A DNA stretch of 64,000 nt from Erythrophleum ivorense. Its lineage: Eukaryota > Streptophyta > Magnoliopsida > Fabales > Fabaceae. Location of the stretch: NCBI GenBank assembly GCA_026724425.1, contig JAIUCV010000001.1, positions 19,978,436 to 20,042,435 on the forward strand, written 5' to 3'. The position numbers and the translations under genes were made by a program. Shown piece by piece: positions 25,941-38,700 of the stretch. Every line of letters begins with the position of its first letter. The stretch's first letter is position 1. The notes under the pieces are model-generated. The model saw nothing but the letters and a program-made list of their open reading frames with translations. It was not told the DNA's origin and did not search any database.

Positions 25941-27395
25941 ACTATTAGGGGTATACACGAGTTAGGCCAAGTTGGATTTATGCTAAACTTGAGACTCAAC
26001 CTATCATACCTAGCTTTCCAGCTCATATACATATCAATTGTAGGCTTTAAACAGAAAATGTGCAACTGTTACCATACTTTCAATTTAAAAAATTGGTCCA
26101 TTTACATGTCAAAATGTGTTGTAAGGGCCTAAATTCATTTCTTTCTTTTCCTTATATCATATTTATCATAAAAAACTTAGCATAATTCATTAAGTAAAAA
26201 AAAAACACATTAAAAGCATGTAAGCACTCATGGACCTGAAAGGGTGCAATTCACAAAATCTGCACTAACTTCAAAAATGTATATCTTAGGTTATATAACT
26301 CTGATTTATGCAAATTAGGTTTCTATGAAAAGCTTAAGATGTGAACTATATTTTTGTAAGAACTTCAAGTGAAATTAAGTTCATTTAGGCTATAAAAATC
26401 TAATGGAATAGTAACTAACTTGAAATATGAGTACTAATAGGCTCATATATCAAACCCTAGATTAAAAAATGTATAACTCTTGCTACACAACTCTGATTTA
26501 TGTAAACTTGGTGGCCGTAGAAAGCTTATAATACCAAATATATACCTATAAAATTTTATAAACATTGGAGTTCATTTGTCCCCTCAAATACACAAAATAT
26601 TAGAACTGATTGTATGGATAATACCAAGGGCTAAAATAAAAGTTCTATAGAATTTTAGAAATTCATGAGATATTTTGTACAACTCCAAAAATTTTGGTTC
26701 TTAGCTTGTTAGAAAGCTCTACCAAGGATCTAATTACATGCTAAATCTTAGACTCAAACAAGGTCATTTAGATTACTTTTGATATAAAAGTTATTTATAT
26801 CTCCTTTAAATGGTCTTTAGGATCAATTTGGTTTAATTGGTATCCAATTGAAATTCTTCCACTTGGAGCAAGTGTTAATCATCCTAAATGAATTTCTAAC
26901 CATTCCAATACATTGAAAAGGGCTTGGATCGAAATTTGACCCCTTGACATCTAAGAATGTTCATATATATCATAGCACTTTACATGTAATTTGCTACCAT
27001 AATGTCCATATATCACCATAATTTGCCATACCTTCACATTCTCATGCTTTTACATATAGTCTCATCATAAAACATGGATTATCTACAGTGTATTACATCA
27101 TAGGCCATTAGAGATACAAAAGAATGTCATACTTTTACATACATCAAAATATAAAACATATGACAACTTTAATACATCACTACTCATGTTTAACTCCTTT
27201 CCACATCCTTATCCTTGCTTGGTGACCCTAAAAAGGTTAGTGGGAGCATGAGAGTGAGATTCTGAGAGAATCTTAATAGCTAATCTCAACCAATTTAATG
27301 CACACATAAATACCATGATTAAATGCAATGCATGTGGTATAAGAATGCTATACATGTACATCATATAAGTCAAATGCATCATATAGCATAAAATT

Positions 27396-28670
27396 TGTAA
27401 AGTCCCACATCGGATAGGAAGGTCCTAGGCTAAGGCCTTATAAGTCAGGGCAAAGCTTCCCCCACCAGGCGCACGTTTTCCTTGAGTGAAGGCTGGGTAA
27501 CCAAACCCTCGAAGCTTGGAAGGCGACAAAACCCTTGGGAAGGCCGGGTCAAAGACCCATGAACTAGGGGACAATACGTCTGGTGGCTTTGTAAGTGCAT
27601 CGATATCAGAGCTGGCCTAGTCGTATGTGCAACTCGAGGACGGGTTAGCCCCAAAGGGGGTAGATTGTAAAGTCCTACATCGGGTTTTGGGCTAAGGCCT
27701 TATAAGTGGGGGCGAAGCTTCCCCCACCAGATGTGCATTTTCCTTAAGCGAAGGTTGGGTAACCAAGCCCTCGAAGCTCAGAAGGCGACAAAACCCTTAA
27801 GAAGACAGGGTCAAAGACCCATAAACCAAGGGACAATACGTCTAGTGGCTCTGTAAGTGCATTGATATCAGAGCCGGCCTAACCGCATTTGCAACCCGAG
27901 GACGAGTTGGCCTCAAGGGGGTGGATTGTAAAGCCTTACATCAAATAGGAAGGTCCTGGGCTAAGGCCTTATAAGTAGGGGTAAAGCTTCCCCCACCAGA
28001 CACGCGTTTTCCTTGAGCGAAGGCTGAGTAACCAAGCCCTCGAAGCTCGGAAGGCGACAAAACCCTTGGGAAGGCCGGGTCAAAGACCTACAAACCAGAG
28101 AACAATATGTCTGGTGGCTCTGTAAGTGTGTTGGTATCAGAGCCGGCCTAGCTGCATGTGCAACCCGAGGATGGGTTGGCCCCAAGGGGGATGGATTGTA
28201 AAGTCCCACATCGGATAGGAAGGTCCTGGGTTAAGGCCTTATAAGTAGGGGCGAAGCTTCCCCCACTAGACACCCGTTTTCTTTAAGCGAAGGCTGGGTA
28301 ACCAAGCTCTCGAAGCTCAGAAGGCGACAAAACCCTTGGGAAGGCAGGGTCAAAGATCCACGAACTAGGGGACAATACGTTTGGTGGCTCTGCAAGTGTG
28401 TTAGTATCAGAGCCGGCCTAACTGCATGTGCAACCCGAGGATGGGTTGGCCCCAAGGGGGGTGGATTGTAAAGTCCCACATCGAATAGGAAGGTCCTAGG
28501 CTAAGGCCTTATAAGTGGGGGCGAAACTTCCCCCACCAGATGCGCATTTTCCTTGAGCGAAGGCTGAGTAACTAAGCCTTTAAAGCTTGGAAGGCAACAA
28601 AACTTTTGGGAAGGCCGGGCCAAAGACCCACGAACCAAGGAACAATACGGTTGGTGGCTCTATAAGTGTG
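27396..28670 (+). mobile_element. Tandem TRIM retrotransposon array: five LTRs, four short internal segments
   Basis: LTR starts at 27396, 27666, 27927, 28197 and 28467 give periods of 270, 261, 270 and 270 bp. Each LTR (about 196-204 bp) starts TGTAAAGTCCYACATCGG or a variant and carries GGCCTTATAAGT as a TATA-like box. It is followed by a priming site matching initiator-Met tRNA, TGGTATCAGAGCC (clearest at 28132). About 50 bases of internal DNA follow, then a purine tract (CCCCAAGGGGGTGGAT) just before the next LTR. This is the full LTR-PBS-PPT-LTR plan of a TRIM with an extremely short inside and no coding. The fifth LTR breaks off inside its PBS. Confidence 0.9.
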
Positions 28671-28677
28671 TTGATAT

Positions 28678-29118
28678 CTCACACAGAGCTCCCAACATAT
28701 TGTTACTCGGTCGGTTGCCCGCTATCGAGCTTTTTGTCCCTTCCAAGCTTTGAGGGCTTGGTTACCCATCCTTCGCTCAAGAAAAGTGCGCGTTGGAAGG
28801 GGAAGCTTCGCCCCCACTTATATGCTCTAGCTCCAGGACCTTCCTAACCAATATGGGACTTTATAATCCACCCTCCTTGGGGCCAACCCATCTTCGAGTT
28901 GCACATGGGCTAGGACTGCTCTGATACCAGGTCACACAGAGCTCCCAACGTATTGTTACTCAGTCGATTGCCCACTGCCGAGCTTTTTGTCTTTTCCGAG
29001 CTTTGAGAGCTTGGTTACCCATCCTTTGCTCAGGAAAAGCGCGCATTGGAAAGGGAAGCTTCACCCCCACTTATATGCTCTAGCCCCAAGACCTTCCTAA
29101 CCGATGTGAGACTTTACA
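28678..29118 (-). mobile_element. Inverted TRIM retrotransposon (LTR-PBS-PPT-LTR)
   Basis: Complete minus-strand TRIM of the same family but another subtype. Its 5' LTR is 29118-28931 (starts TGTAAAGTCTCACATCGG), the PBS TGGTATCAGAGC spans about 28929-28918, the PPT-like CCAAGGAGGGTGGAT is near 28870, and the 3' LTR is 28865-28678. Both LTRs are 188 bp and end in a GAGCTCTGTGTGA motif absent from the plus-strand copies. It joins directly to the truncated fifth plus-strand LTR. Confidence 0.88.
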
Positions 29119-31097
29119 AAACTCATTCATTCTTAAGCCATGACATCATCATAAACCTGCTAGACTCAACTAATCTCAATTTAAGGCTAAGGAAGAGCTA
29201 CTATGCTTAATTTCATGCCTTATGGAGTCAGGAGCCATCACATAAACTTTTCATATACATATAGTACTCATATAGCTTATTTAGCAAACATAATGAAACA
29301 TTTCTTATGGAAGCATCAAGCAATAACATACACAAGTATTTTAACTCATTCAAACATTCAAATGCATACAAAAAAGGGAGATGAAGGTTCTTGAAGCTTG
29401 TAGAAACTCAAAATGCCACTAAACCACTTCTTGGTTCACTTAGCTTGGCTTTCTTGGGCTTGACAACCATACTTAGGTGAATTTTTATTAGATGGACCTA
29501 CATATAGCAATTACATGATAAATTATTCCATTTGAACTCATTCTAAGCCTTATCATCTTTACTTAATCTCATTAGGGCTTAAGGTGACAATTAGAACTAG
29601 TTTAGGTCCATTATGAAGCAACCTTAGGGTTTTCATTTCTAAACCCCAAACTCTTATTTATTACAACTCGAAAGAAACTCATTTGAATCATTACATGTTT
29701 GATTAGAGGGATTTAGAACCAATTTGCTTCATTAACCTAATTTAGGTCCTAAAAATTTAACTTTCATTCTGAGGCTCCTAAATTCAATTCAGTGGTTCCA
29801 TAATTATTTTCATTATATCTAGGTCTTTAAATTCATTAGAACTCAAAAAATCACTCCCTAGGTTCCCTTTCCTTACCTTAGCCGAAACCATAGTTTTAAG
29901 GAAGCCCATGAAAGTTTTGTTGATTCTTCCTTGGATTTTAATGTATGGCAACATTCCTTGACTTCTCTTTTATGTAATCATGATTTTATATAGCTCAAAA
30001 GGCCTCTTTATAGTTTTAAAACTCTCTAGGTGCAATAAAAACCTTAATTTCACTATCTTGAACTCTAAAACTTTTCAATTGGTTGCAATGGCATAATATA
30101 ATTCCTCATGCCTTAAAACCTCTAGTTCTACCTTGTTTCCATGCAAAACATTCTCCTTCCATATGGGACCCAACATGGCTGAACATGGAGGAAGGAAGGA
30201 AGACAAAGAGAAGCTGTCTTTTCATTATGATCCATACATCATCTTAAAGCTCATGAAGAAGGGAATTTTATGTTATACTTATTTTCCTTAAATCTTCTCC
30301 TTCTTCCATAAGTTTAACCATGAAAATCCTCCTTTTAGAAAACTAAAACTACTAAGAAAGAAAGTATAAAGAGGAAAACAAGTTTGGTGAAGGAACTAGC
30401 ATAAAAAGAGAGCAATTTCTTACTTTTTCTTGGCTTGTTTTCTTCCTCCTTTCTCTTGCTTTTTGTGTGACACAAGGTGCTAGTTCAGAGGCTTTAAAGT
30501 TGGTTTTGAGAAGTTAGAAATGTGGTTGGCCTGATATAAGAAGGAAAGGAGGTGTTTTAAACATTTTCCTAAATTCTCATTATGCCTTTTTACTTTAATT
30601 CCTCAGTTTATACTCATTTTAACTCCTTTTTAAGAACCATCTTTTTCATATGAAAATTTAGATCATTTAGTTTATTAAAAATATTTACTTTCAATTTTAT
30701 AGGGTTTGGAACCATCTTGAATCGTCTAGTCAAAATTTATGTTAATAGCCTAAAATATACATCGAAGGGGTTTTGGTCATTCAAAGGGTTCCTATAGTTT
30801 TTTGGGCCTTTAAGAATTCTGAAAAACTTAATTTTACCATTTAAAATTTCATCCTTTAAGTTTCTAAAAAGTTGCCTAAAATTACGATTTTGTCACTGTG
30901 TTTTTTATTAAATTTATTTACCCATTCTGGCTCCGGTTTCAAACTATCTTTATCCTTATATTCTTATTTCTATATGCTTAATTTATTATTTTATACTTGT
31001 TTAGAATTATTTCATTTTATTCTGGGGTCTTCCTTTTGTATCTCATCAGTTTTAGTTCAATTTAGGAAAACTGAATATTATGCAACCCAACTTTACA

Positions 31098-32135
31098 ATC
31101 AAGCTTGTTTGCTAAGCCCAAGGCCTAGCTTGACCTAATAAGGCTCAATTTGTGATTATGTTGGCTAGGTCTGGATGAGCTAAGCCAAGTTTAGCTCTTC
31201 TTGTTCTTGATACATGCTATCTGATTGATATTGTTAGCAAGTGTATTAGTTATATAAGTAATATAGTGAACTTAAAGTCTAGGTGTTGATCCCATAAGGA
31301 ATGATGTATTTTTATAAGTTTTTTTAACTAGAAATTAAGTTTATAGTTAGATGTTTGTTTTTGATATTATGAGTCTAACTATCTATATAAGATAATAGGC
31401 CAAGTTTTCCTAGTTACTAGTTAATTAGACATATTATCGAATAATTAAAATGCAAAATATATAAGTATTAAACGAATAAAGAAAAGACTTAAAGACTTGA
31501 GACCCAAAATAGAAAAGACATAAAGCCAAAGTAAATAGAAAAATACTAAATTGGTCGATTGCATACATAGTTCAACACTTATTCTTGTTTAATATGGATA
31601 GTAAATTCCTAATCTGTTGACCATCCTTTGGAGTCAATTAACTATCCTATTCCTAATTTCCACTAATTTTGTCCTCCACGTCAACTCAAGTTCCACTAGT
31701 CCTTTTATGCATTACCATATAAAGAATTTAGGCAAAACTAAGTGCTATGCATCTCTGAGAGCCAGTTTTACCTAATTCAACCTTGGTTACATTTTATCAA
31801 ACATCTAGGAGGCACATAATAATATGGTATACATATTAGCTAAAGTTGTCCTAATATGATATGTCTTTCTAAGTCATGCCATGCCTTGACTTGATTGCAT
31901 AATTATCGTATCACCTTAATTACTAATAAAGGGAAATTGGGTACTTATCCTTACAGAAGCGAATCTGTCGAATATCTATCCCACATGGCTTTGGACTAGA
32001 ATCACAAGATAGACTCTAATCACTGTTTCACAGTAGATGCACCATTGTCTATAGGAAGAGACTCCTCTTGTCTTTATTCTATGTATTCTATGTTCTTCCT
32101 GAGGAGAAAACAAAGAGAAGAGAGAGTATGCTAGC
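31098..32135. mobile_element. LTR-like non-coding DNA, left of copy C
   Basis: Starts near TGATTGATATTG at 31222. It contains TTAGCAAGTG and GTTGATCCCATAAGG, the same landmarks as the insertion at 23595. Its continuation probably lies beyond copy C (after 35026). No coding pattern. Confidence 0.4.
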
Positions 32136-35021
32136 TGTAACACCTTACTTTCTAGCTCATACCCATCATGCCTTTCATACTCATATGCTCATGCTAAGCA
32201 TACAAGGGAGGTCATTTGCTCTACCTTATGCTTCTTTTCTATGGCATTATGTATGGGTAGATTTTCACTGAAAGTCACATGGACCGGATGAGCTATTTCT
32301 CTACATCCTCATGCTTAATTATACTACTAAGACTCATTTCAATCCCAACAACATGCTTTAAACTCATGGAAAGCAAAAAGGGATTTGAGACATGCATTTT
32401 CGTTCTTGGCAGATTTTGCTTCATTTCTGGGCTAAGTTTGGAAATTCATAACTAAATACAGAAAAATCGTAACTGCATGATCTCGGTCATTCTAGAAACC
32501 TTGAGATATCAAATTTATGTTAAAAATATGTAGGAGTCTCAATATCTCACATATCCTGCGGTTGACATCAAAATCGTTCACTGGTCAGAGGGGGCTCTTT
32601 TGCTGTCACAGTTTACTGATATGGACTTTGAAAATGTCTAACTAATTCCAAAAAAATCCAATGCTTGCAAACTATATCTCTATGGAAAGATGTGGGTGTT
32701 ATCTATAGAGGAAAAATATCTCCAGATCAGTTCACTAAACCAAATTCCTGGAAACCGATGAAACAGTACTTCGGATCTGGTTGGGTGTCTGATTCTGGGC
32801 AGGAACTTCGAAATTGCATATCTTACTCTCTAGACCTCTAAATGAGGTGCTTCCAGTTCCTACAAGTCACTGTAACCATCTAGTTTCTGTGTATAAAATT
32901 TCGTAGCCATTGGACTACGTTTGCCCCTCGGATGACACGATTTCTAAACTGACCAAATGAACAGTATTTTTTGAAATCCGAAATTCTGATGTCAACTTTG
33001 AAAAATCATAGAGAATGCTATAGACCTCTAAATGACATGAACTCTAGCTTCCCAGAAAGCTCTAAACATGATCTAGTTACATGTCAAATTTCAGGATAAG
33101 AAGAGGTCATATGCTTAGCCTTGGACATCATGTGCAAAAAGGCCTTTTCTTGGCCAAAAGTGGGGTTCATGGGGTCCAATCTTGGTTCTTCTACCTCTAT
33201 GACCCTTTGAGCACATGAGAAAGCATCTCTAGGGGCCATCAATCATGGCTCAAGTGTCTAACGACCTAGATTGGGAAAACTCATTATCCCATGCCCACTT
33301 ATGCACTTATATGGCCTATGCTAACATTGAGCATTTCACCTCAAATTTGCCTCTTCATTCACAATAGACCTCATTCTCATACATTCATCATACATACATT
33401 AACTTACAATCATTCATAGAGTCTACATCATGTACATCATCATTTACATCTCATGTCTCATTTACAATACATTTACAAGAAGTTCCTTTACAATTCTTCT
33501 TTAGTCTCCCTAGCCTCATGCTTGGTGATGGTTCCCATCTCTTACCTCACTTGGTCCACCTGGCATGTTTGGATGGTGGAGAGGGAGGGTGAGATTCAGA
33601 GAATCTCAGTAGTTCATCTCTCATTCAATCATACATATATAGCATGCAAACAAGTCTCATTGTGCATGTATGGCATGTTAGCATATAAAATCATGATGAA
33701 AGCATTTAAAACATGTGAATTGGCCATGCATAAAGGAAAGACATTCTCAACATGTGAGTACGCCATACATAACATTTAGAAGCTTGCTAAGTACTTGGAT
33801 TAGCCTCACCCACTCACTTGTGGCTTTTGGACTTGCCTCACCCATTCTTAAGAGGTCCTTAGACTCAACCCTTACTCTTTGGCAGTCAACCTCACTTTTG
33901 GGAGACTCTTTACTCTTGTCTCAACCAACTTAAGAGTTTGGCTCATCCTCACCTTGGCTATAGGGTTATTGGCTTTTCCATTCCTCAAGCAAACCAAAAA
34001 AAATCACATAAATCATCATTTCACTTCATAACATATCATCATGCTAACACACTTCTCATAACTCATAGCATACATACATACAAGTAAGACAATGTAAACA
34101 CATAATTATGCATGAAAGAAGGTGGAGAGAACTACCTTGTTGGCTAGTCACAACTTTCTCTTTCACTTGTCTCCTCCCATGTGGATTTCACTACCACTTC
34201 TAGATGGGAGAACTTCTCTTGAGCCTAACCACACAAGAAGCATGGAATTAATTCCTTAACGCTTGATTCTTAAGCTAGGGATCTCTTCTTATCAACTCTA
34301 TTGATCTCCTTAACCTAGGTCTCTGTCTCTCACTAGAGTCCATTAGCTATCCTCTCTTTTTTTTCAAATTCTCATACTCTTAGGAAAGGAAAGCAAGAAA
34401 GAGAAGACTACATAACTTCTAACCTCTCTCAAGAATGATTTCCCACTCTCTCTCTTCTGAACCAAACTCAAGACCTAACCATCTTTGCTATTTAAACCGT
34501 GGAAAGAGAGGGGAAGGGGAGAAGGGCAACATGTAAAGAGAAAAGCTATGAGAATCCTTACCTTTCTTGTCCTTTCTTCTTCTCCTCAGCTTCTCTCTCT
34601 CTCCTCCGCCCTTTTCTTTCTCCTAAAGTGAGCTTGAGTCGGTTAAAAGAAGAAAGAAGAGATTTGGAAGCTTTTAAAAAGTCAAATTCTCTTTTTCTCA
34701 CTTTTCTGGACCGCTCTCGCTATAGTGAGCCATTGCCCTCGCTACGGCGAGCTCGTATTTGTTCCAGACCTCTACCTTCGCTATGGCGTCGCTACGACGA
34801 GTAACTCCCTGGTTTTTGTATGGAATGCCCGCACTCGCTATAACTAGAAGCATTTTCGCTATGTCGATAGGGCATTCTCGCTATGGCGAGGCCATTTCTC
34901 GCTATGGCGAACTCGAGAATTCGCTATAGCCGGACTGTGGCGAAAAGACTTAGAATTTTCAGCCCTTGGAGATTTTCAGCTCTTTTCTTTTCCCTTTCTT
35001 TTCTCATTCTTGGCTGCTACA
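32136..35021 (-). mobile_element. Long non-coding LTR-like repeat, copy C, with perfect target duplication
   Basis: A 2886-bp unit that starts TGTAACACC on the plus strand, ends GGCTGCTACA and is flanked by CTAGC at 32131-32135 and 35022-35026. Orientation is minus. Family blocks present are the GAATCTCAG region near 33590 and reverse subrepeats at about 33790-33960. It is shorter than copies A, B and D. It alone holds a CG-rich palindromic minisatellite near its 5' end (34716-34937). The intact flanks and retained CpGs suggest a fairly recent insertion. No coding region. Confidence 0.87.
34716..34937. repeat. 21-22-bp palindromic minisatellite, consensus CTCGCTATGGCGAG
   Basis: Near-palindromic 14-mers with CTCGC / GCGAG arms occur at 34716, 34738, 34777, 34790, 34834, 34855, 34877, 34898 and 34920. 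Successive good copies are mostly 21, 22 or about 44 bases apart, and degenerate units seem to fill the gaps. It is strikingly CG-rich against AT-rich surroundings. It lies about 85-305 bases inside the 5' end of copy C, where a promoter or enhancer of an LTR would be. Confidence 0.85.
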
Positions 35022-35026
35022 CTAGC

Positions 35027-35788
35027 TCCTTGGAAAATGATTGTGCATGTTTACACTTTTAATAACTCCTCTTTTTAAAATTAATTAACTTCGAATAAGA
35101 AATTTAAAATTCAAAATAATAATTAATTAGTTATTAATTAATTAATTAAAATAATTATGAATTAATTAATTTAACTAGGTTGTTGGGTCAAGTTATAGGT
35201 TAGCACATCATAGGCAGCTTAGTATATTGCAACATGCACATGATGGAATGAATGACACAAGACATTTTGCTCCTCTTGAACTTTCATATCAAGTGCTCTA
35301 TTATGATCACTCAGGCACAATCTTCAATAGCTCTTACACTAGAATCCTATTATAAGACCAGCAAAAGAGACACATCCCTTATATATACATTACAGATTTA
35401 TTTGTGTATCTTGGATGCTCTAAATTTACTTATATAAACTATATTCTATCAATATACATTATATTCTATATTTACGGTAATTCTAATCTTTCTTGAGCTT
35501 AATTTGCTTAAATTCACCCATTTTTGGACCCATTGTTTGACCTGAACAATTTATACATTCTAGAGTACATTTTTTTGAACACTTCCAAAACAAAAAATGA
35601 TCAAATTTTCATGGAGATTAAATTTCTATCATGAAAACTATGAAAAGAAATTTAAAAAATACATCCCAATATAACACAATTATGTAAAACTTATGCTTTT
35701 GAAATGAGCAAGGTAAAGGCCCCAATGGACTCTAATACTAACTATTAGATACTAATGCATATACAAGACACAATTATGATATCACAAA
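35027..35788. repeat. Repeat-derived DNA; 35190-35520 shares a repeat with 63530-63850
   Basis: About 320 bases match, in the same orientation and with visible divergence, the sequence near the right end of the window: TTGAACTTTCATATCAAGTG versus TTAAACTTTCATGCCAAGTA, then ACATTTATTTGTGTATAT-type text. An ATTAATTAATT-rich stretch at 35090-35180 precedes it. No coding pattern. Confidence 0.6.
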
Positions 35789-38700
35789 TGTCATGCATAT
35801 ATTTACTTCCATCATATCTTTCTATTCAAGATAATTCAGTGCATATTCATAAGGAATTATTAAGGAAAAGCCACATTTTCATGCATTTTATTGCGTTACG
35901 CCCGGGTAAAATTTTTCAATTCGCTTTACGTGGGCCCCGTGGATTATCTAACAACATTTTCTGGTCATTGATCATTGGAGCAACTCATAAACAACTCAAA
36001 ATACCAAGTAATTCATGGTTTCCAAGTCAAAAACCCCGAAATTACCTTTATTCTTCACTGCTATACAGTGGCAGATTTCAAGAGAAACTTTGAAAGATTA
36101 TAACTAAATGTAAAAAAATTGAAATATACCATACCATAAATTTTTGGAAAGATCTGAGTAATTTACACTAAAAATAATTTCAAGCCATGAACAAAGCATT
36201 TGGACCACGTTTGACAATGAAAAAGGCATAAAGGTATGACTGCCATCTGATACTGATATAAATTTTTGATATAAATTTCAAAAATATTCAATTAATTACA
36301 CAAAAATTTAATCTATTCAAATGATACTAATATAGAAAACTACAGATGTTAGCTAGAGGAAAAAAATAATTCCAAACCAATCCAGGTTCATTCATACCCT
36401 GAAAATCAATCAAATAGTACCATGGGTCTGACTGTGTGCTTGGAACTGGATAGCAATTTCAAAAATTCATATCTCCCTCTCTAGACATCTAAATAAAGTG
36501 ATTCTAGTTGGTACAAGTCACTAAAAATGTATAGTTTATGTCTGTAAAATTTCATGGCAATTGGACATCGTTTGCCTCATGAATGATAGAGATCAAAATT
36601 CGGATTATATGAACAATACCAGGACAAATTCTGAAATTTTAGACAACTTCAAAAATTTGCCAAAAATTCTGTAGATCTCCAAATATTACTTACTTTAGCT
36701 TCTCAAAAATCTCTCAATAAGTTTTAGATGCATGCCAAATTTCATACCAAGAAGAGCTCATTTGGATAGAAAAGTGATGTAGCCTTATGAAATAGTTATT
36801 TTTACCTCCTTCAGGATGTCAACTTTGCCCAAATGGCTTCCTTAATGGTTTAGAACCTCTTGAGTAAGTTTAAAAGCATTAATATGACTTTTATCAACTG
36901 CCCAAGTGGTCCCAAACACCATGCATCTTAATTTAACTATCCCACACTCAAGAATGCATGTATCCAAGTATGCACACAAGGGTTTAAATTTCACATTCCC
37001 ATTATCTTAGTACCATACAATGTTCATACATCATTTACATATGATATTACAATTATTCAATGATTAATAAGTCAAAAATAATATATACATGTCCATTTGA
37101 TCACTAAATACTTAAAAAGCTACAAAAACTCAAGTGTAGTCTCTTCAAGATGCTTGGCTTGCATCCCTTTGATCTTGGGCACCACTTAAATGTTTCAAGA
37201 GAAAAGGGGAAAAGGAGGTGAAATTCCTAGAATCTCAATAGCTCACACACCTATTTACACAAACATTCAAGGCATACATACATTAAGTATATAAGTAAAC
37301 AAGCTATTTGGATCATGAATGCAAATTTTCAAGATTTTCATGCCACACTTTCACAATCATGTTATCAAGAAACTCTAGGGACTTTTAGTTTTATCTCACC
37401 CCATTTCTAGAACTTTTGAATATGTCTCACCTTTGGTTTAGGGACTTTTGACTTGGCCTTACCTAGACTTTTGGCCTAGTCTCACCCATGCCTTAAGACT
37501 TTTGGCACCTTTTCATCTACATTAAGGGGCTTTTGGCATCACTTCACCCTTAGGAGCAATTTTCACAAGCAAGCCATTCAAGAACACACATTGGTACCAA
37601 TGGAAACTCAAACATCAAGTGGCATATTCTCAAGTCACATAAACACATACATGCACACAAAGACATACACATGCATAAGAATGCAAGGAGAATGAGGTGG
37701 AGAGCTACCTTTAACTTGATGCAAGGCTTACTTGGTTTGTTCCTTCCCTTTCTTGATTACACAAGAGCACCTAGGTAGAGTGGGGTTCTCTTGACCTAAA
37801 CATCACAATTAACACACATTATGCACTTGAAGTAAGCCAAGACACTAATTATATTCTTAGATGCATACTTGATTCCATAAGTGGCCTAATGGCTCCATGA
37901 ACGGCCTATTGAAGCAACCTTCACACTTCAAGCTCTAGGCTCCCATTTCTTTCCATTTCTAGGCCTCTTGGGCTCATTCAAAGTCCGTGGAGCCCTCACA
38001 CAATCATTTACACAAACTTAGAATCAAGTTACTTCACAAAACACCATTATGGACACCATTGTCCCATATCCCAATCTATGGCTCTTAAATTTTTTCCAAT
38101 GGTTCCTCCCATCTTCTAACATCATAAAAAGTCCCAAAATAAGGCTAGAACAAATTAAAACACTCCATAGCCCATTGAACCTAGTTAAATTAAGACAAGC
38201 ACCATGGAAGGGGTTCTTGGAGTTTCAAAATTTTTCTTGATGGGAGAGCCACTTGGAGAGATTTCTAGGAGTCTTAGGAGCTCAAGGAAACACTTAAATA
38301 GCTAAAGAAATACTCACACAAAATTAGATTTTTCAAAACTTCCAAGGACTCAACATTTTCCTACATTGATTTCTATTAGTTTTTCTTTGAATTTCTTGTC
38401 ATATTCCTCTTCTCCATAGTCTAAAACCCTAGTTCCTCTCTTGTTTTTGGACAAAACTCCCTCCTCTCTCATGGCTCTATATGAGGCTAAACAAGCATCA
38501 AGAGAAGAGCAAAAAGGAGAAGCTACAAGATAATCACCTTGGATTCTAGCTTGGTTTCAAGACTTTTTCTCCTTGATTTGCTTCCTCTCAAGCAATTCGA
38601 ACTCCCCCTTGTGTTCTGGACCAAAAATAGAATAAAACTTCCAAATAAATGCATAGGAAGAGAGGAGGAAATGAGGAGAAGAAATTTCCTAAAGGAAGAA

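Larger units (their letters stand above)
26120..31097 (-). mobile_element. Long non-coding LTR-like repeat, copy G, carrying the TRIM cluster
   Basis: Minus-orientation family member. The plus-strand right end is about ..CTTTACA at 31097, and the 5'-region block (minus strand GATACAAAAGGAAGACCCC) matches AGATACAAAAGAAGTCCC in copy B. The left end is near TGTAAGGGCC at 26120. The GAATCTC block lies near 27260-27280 in reverse. The TRIM cluster 27396-29118 is inserted in it. No matching 5-bp flanks were found, so the ends are approximate and rearrangement is possible. Confidence 0.6.

Noticed and set aside
27396..28670. CRISPR-like array (regular repeats)
   Set aside because: Plant DNA; the units are nearly identical along their whole 270 bases and show LTR, PBS and PPT structure, not short repeats with unique spacers.
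27445..28847. Several 69-86-residue open frames on both strands with repeated similar protein text
   Set aside because: They are readings of the repeated TRIM LTRs; the similarity follows from the DNA repeat and no start, length or domain is conserved.
27396..29118. Cassandra-type TRIM with a 5S rRNA-like LTR
   Set aside because: The TGTAAAGTCCCACATCGG start resembles Cassandra, but I could not find the 5S A-box, C-box and neighbouring sequence in order, so only the general TRIM class is claimed.
34499..34804. 101-residue open frame over the palindromic array
   Set aside because: Lies inside a non-coding long repeat; basic low-complexity translation is due to the purine-rich and CG-rich repeats.
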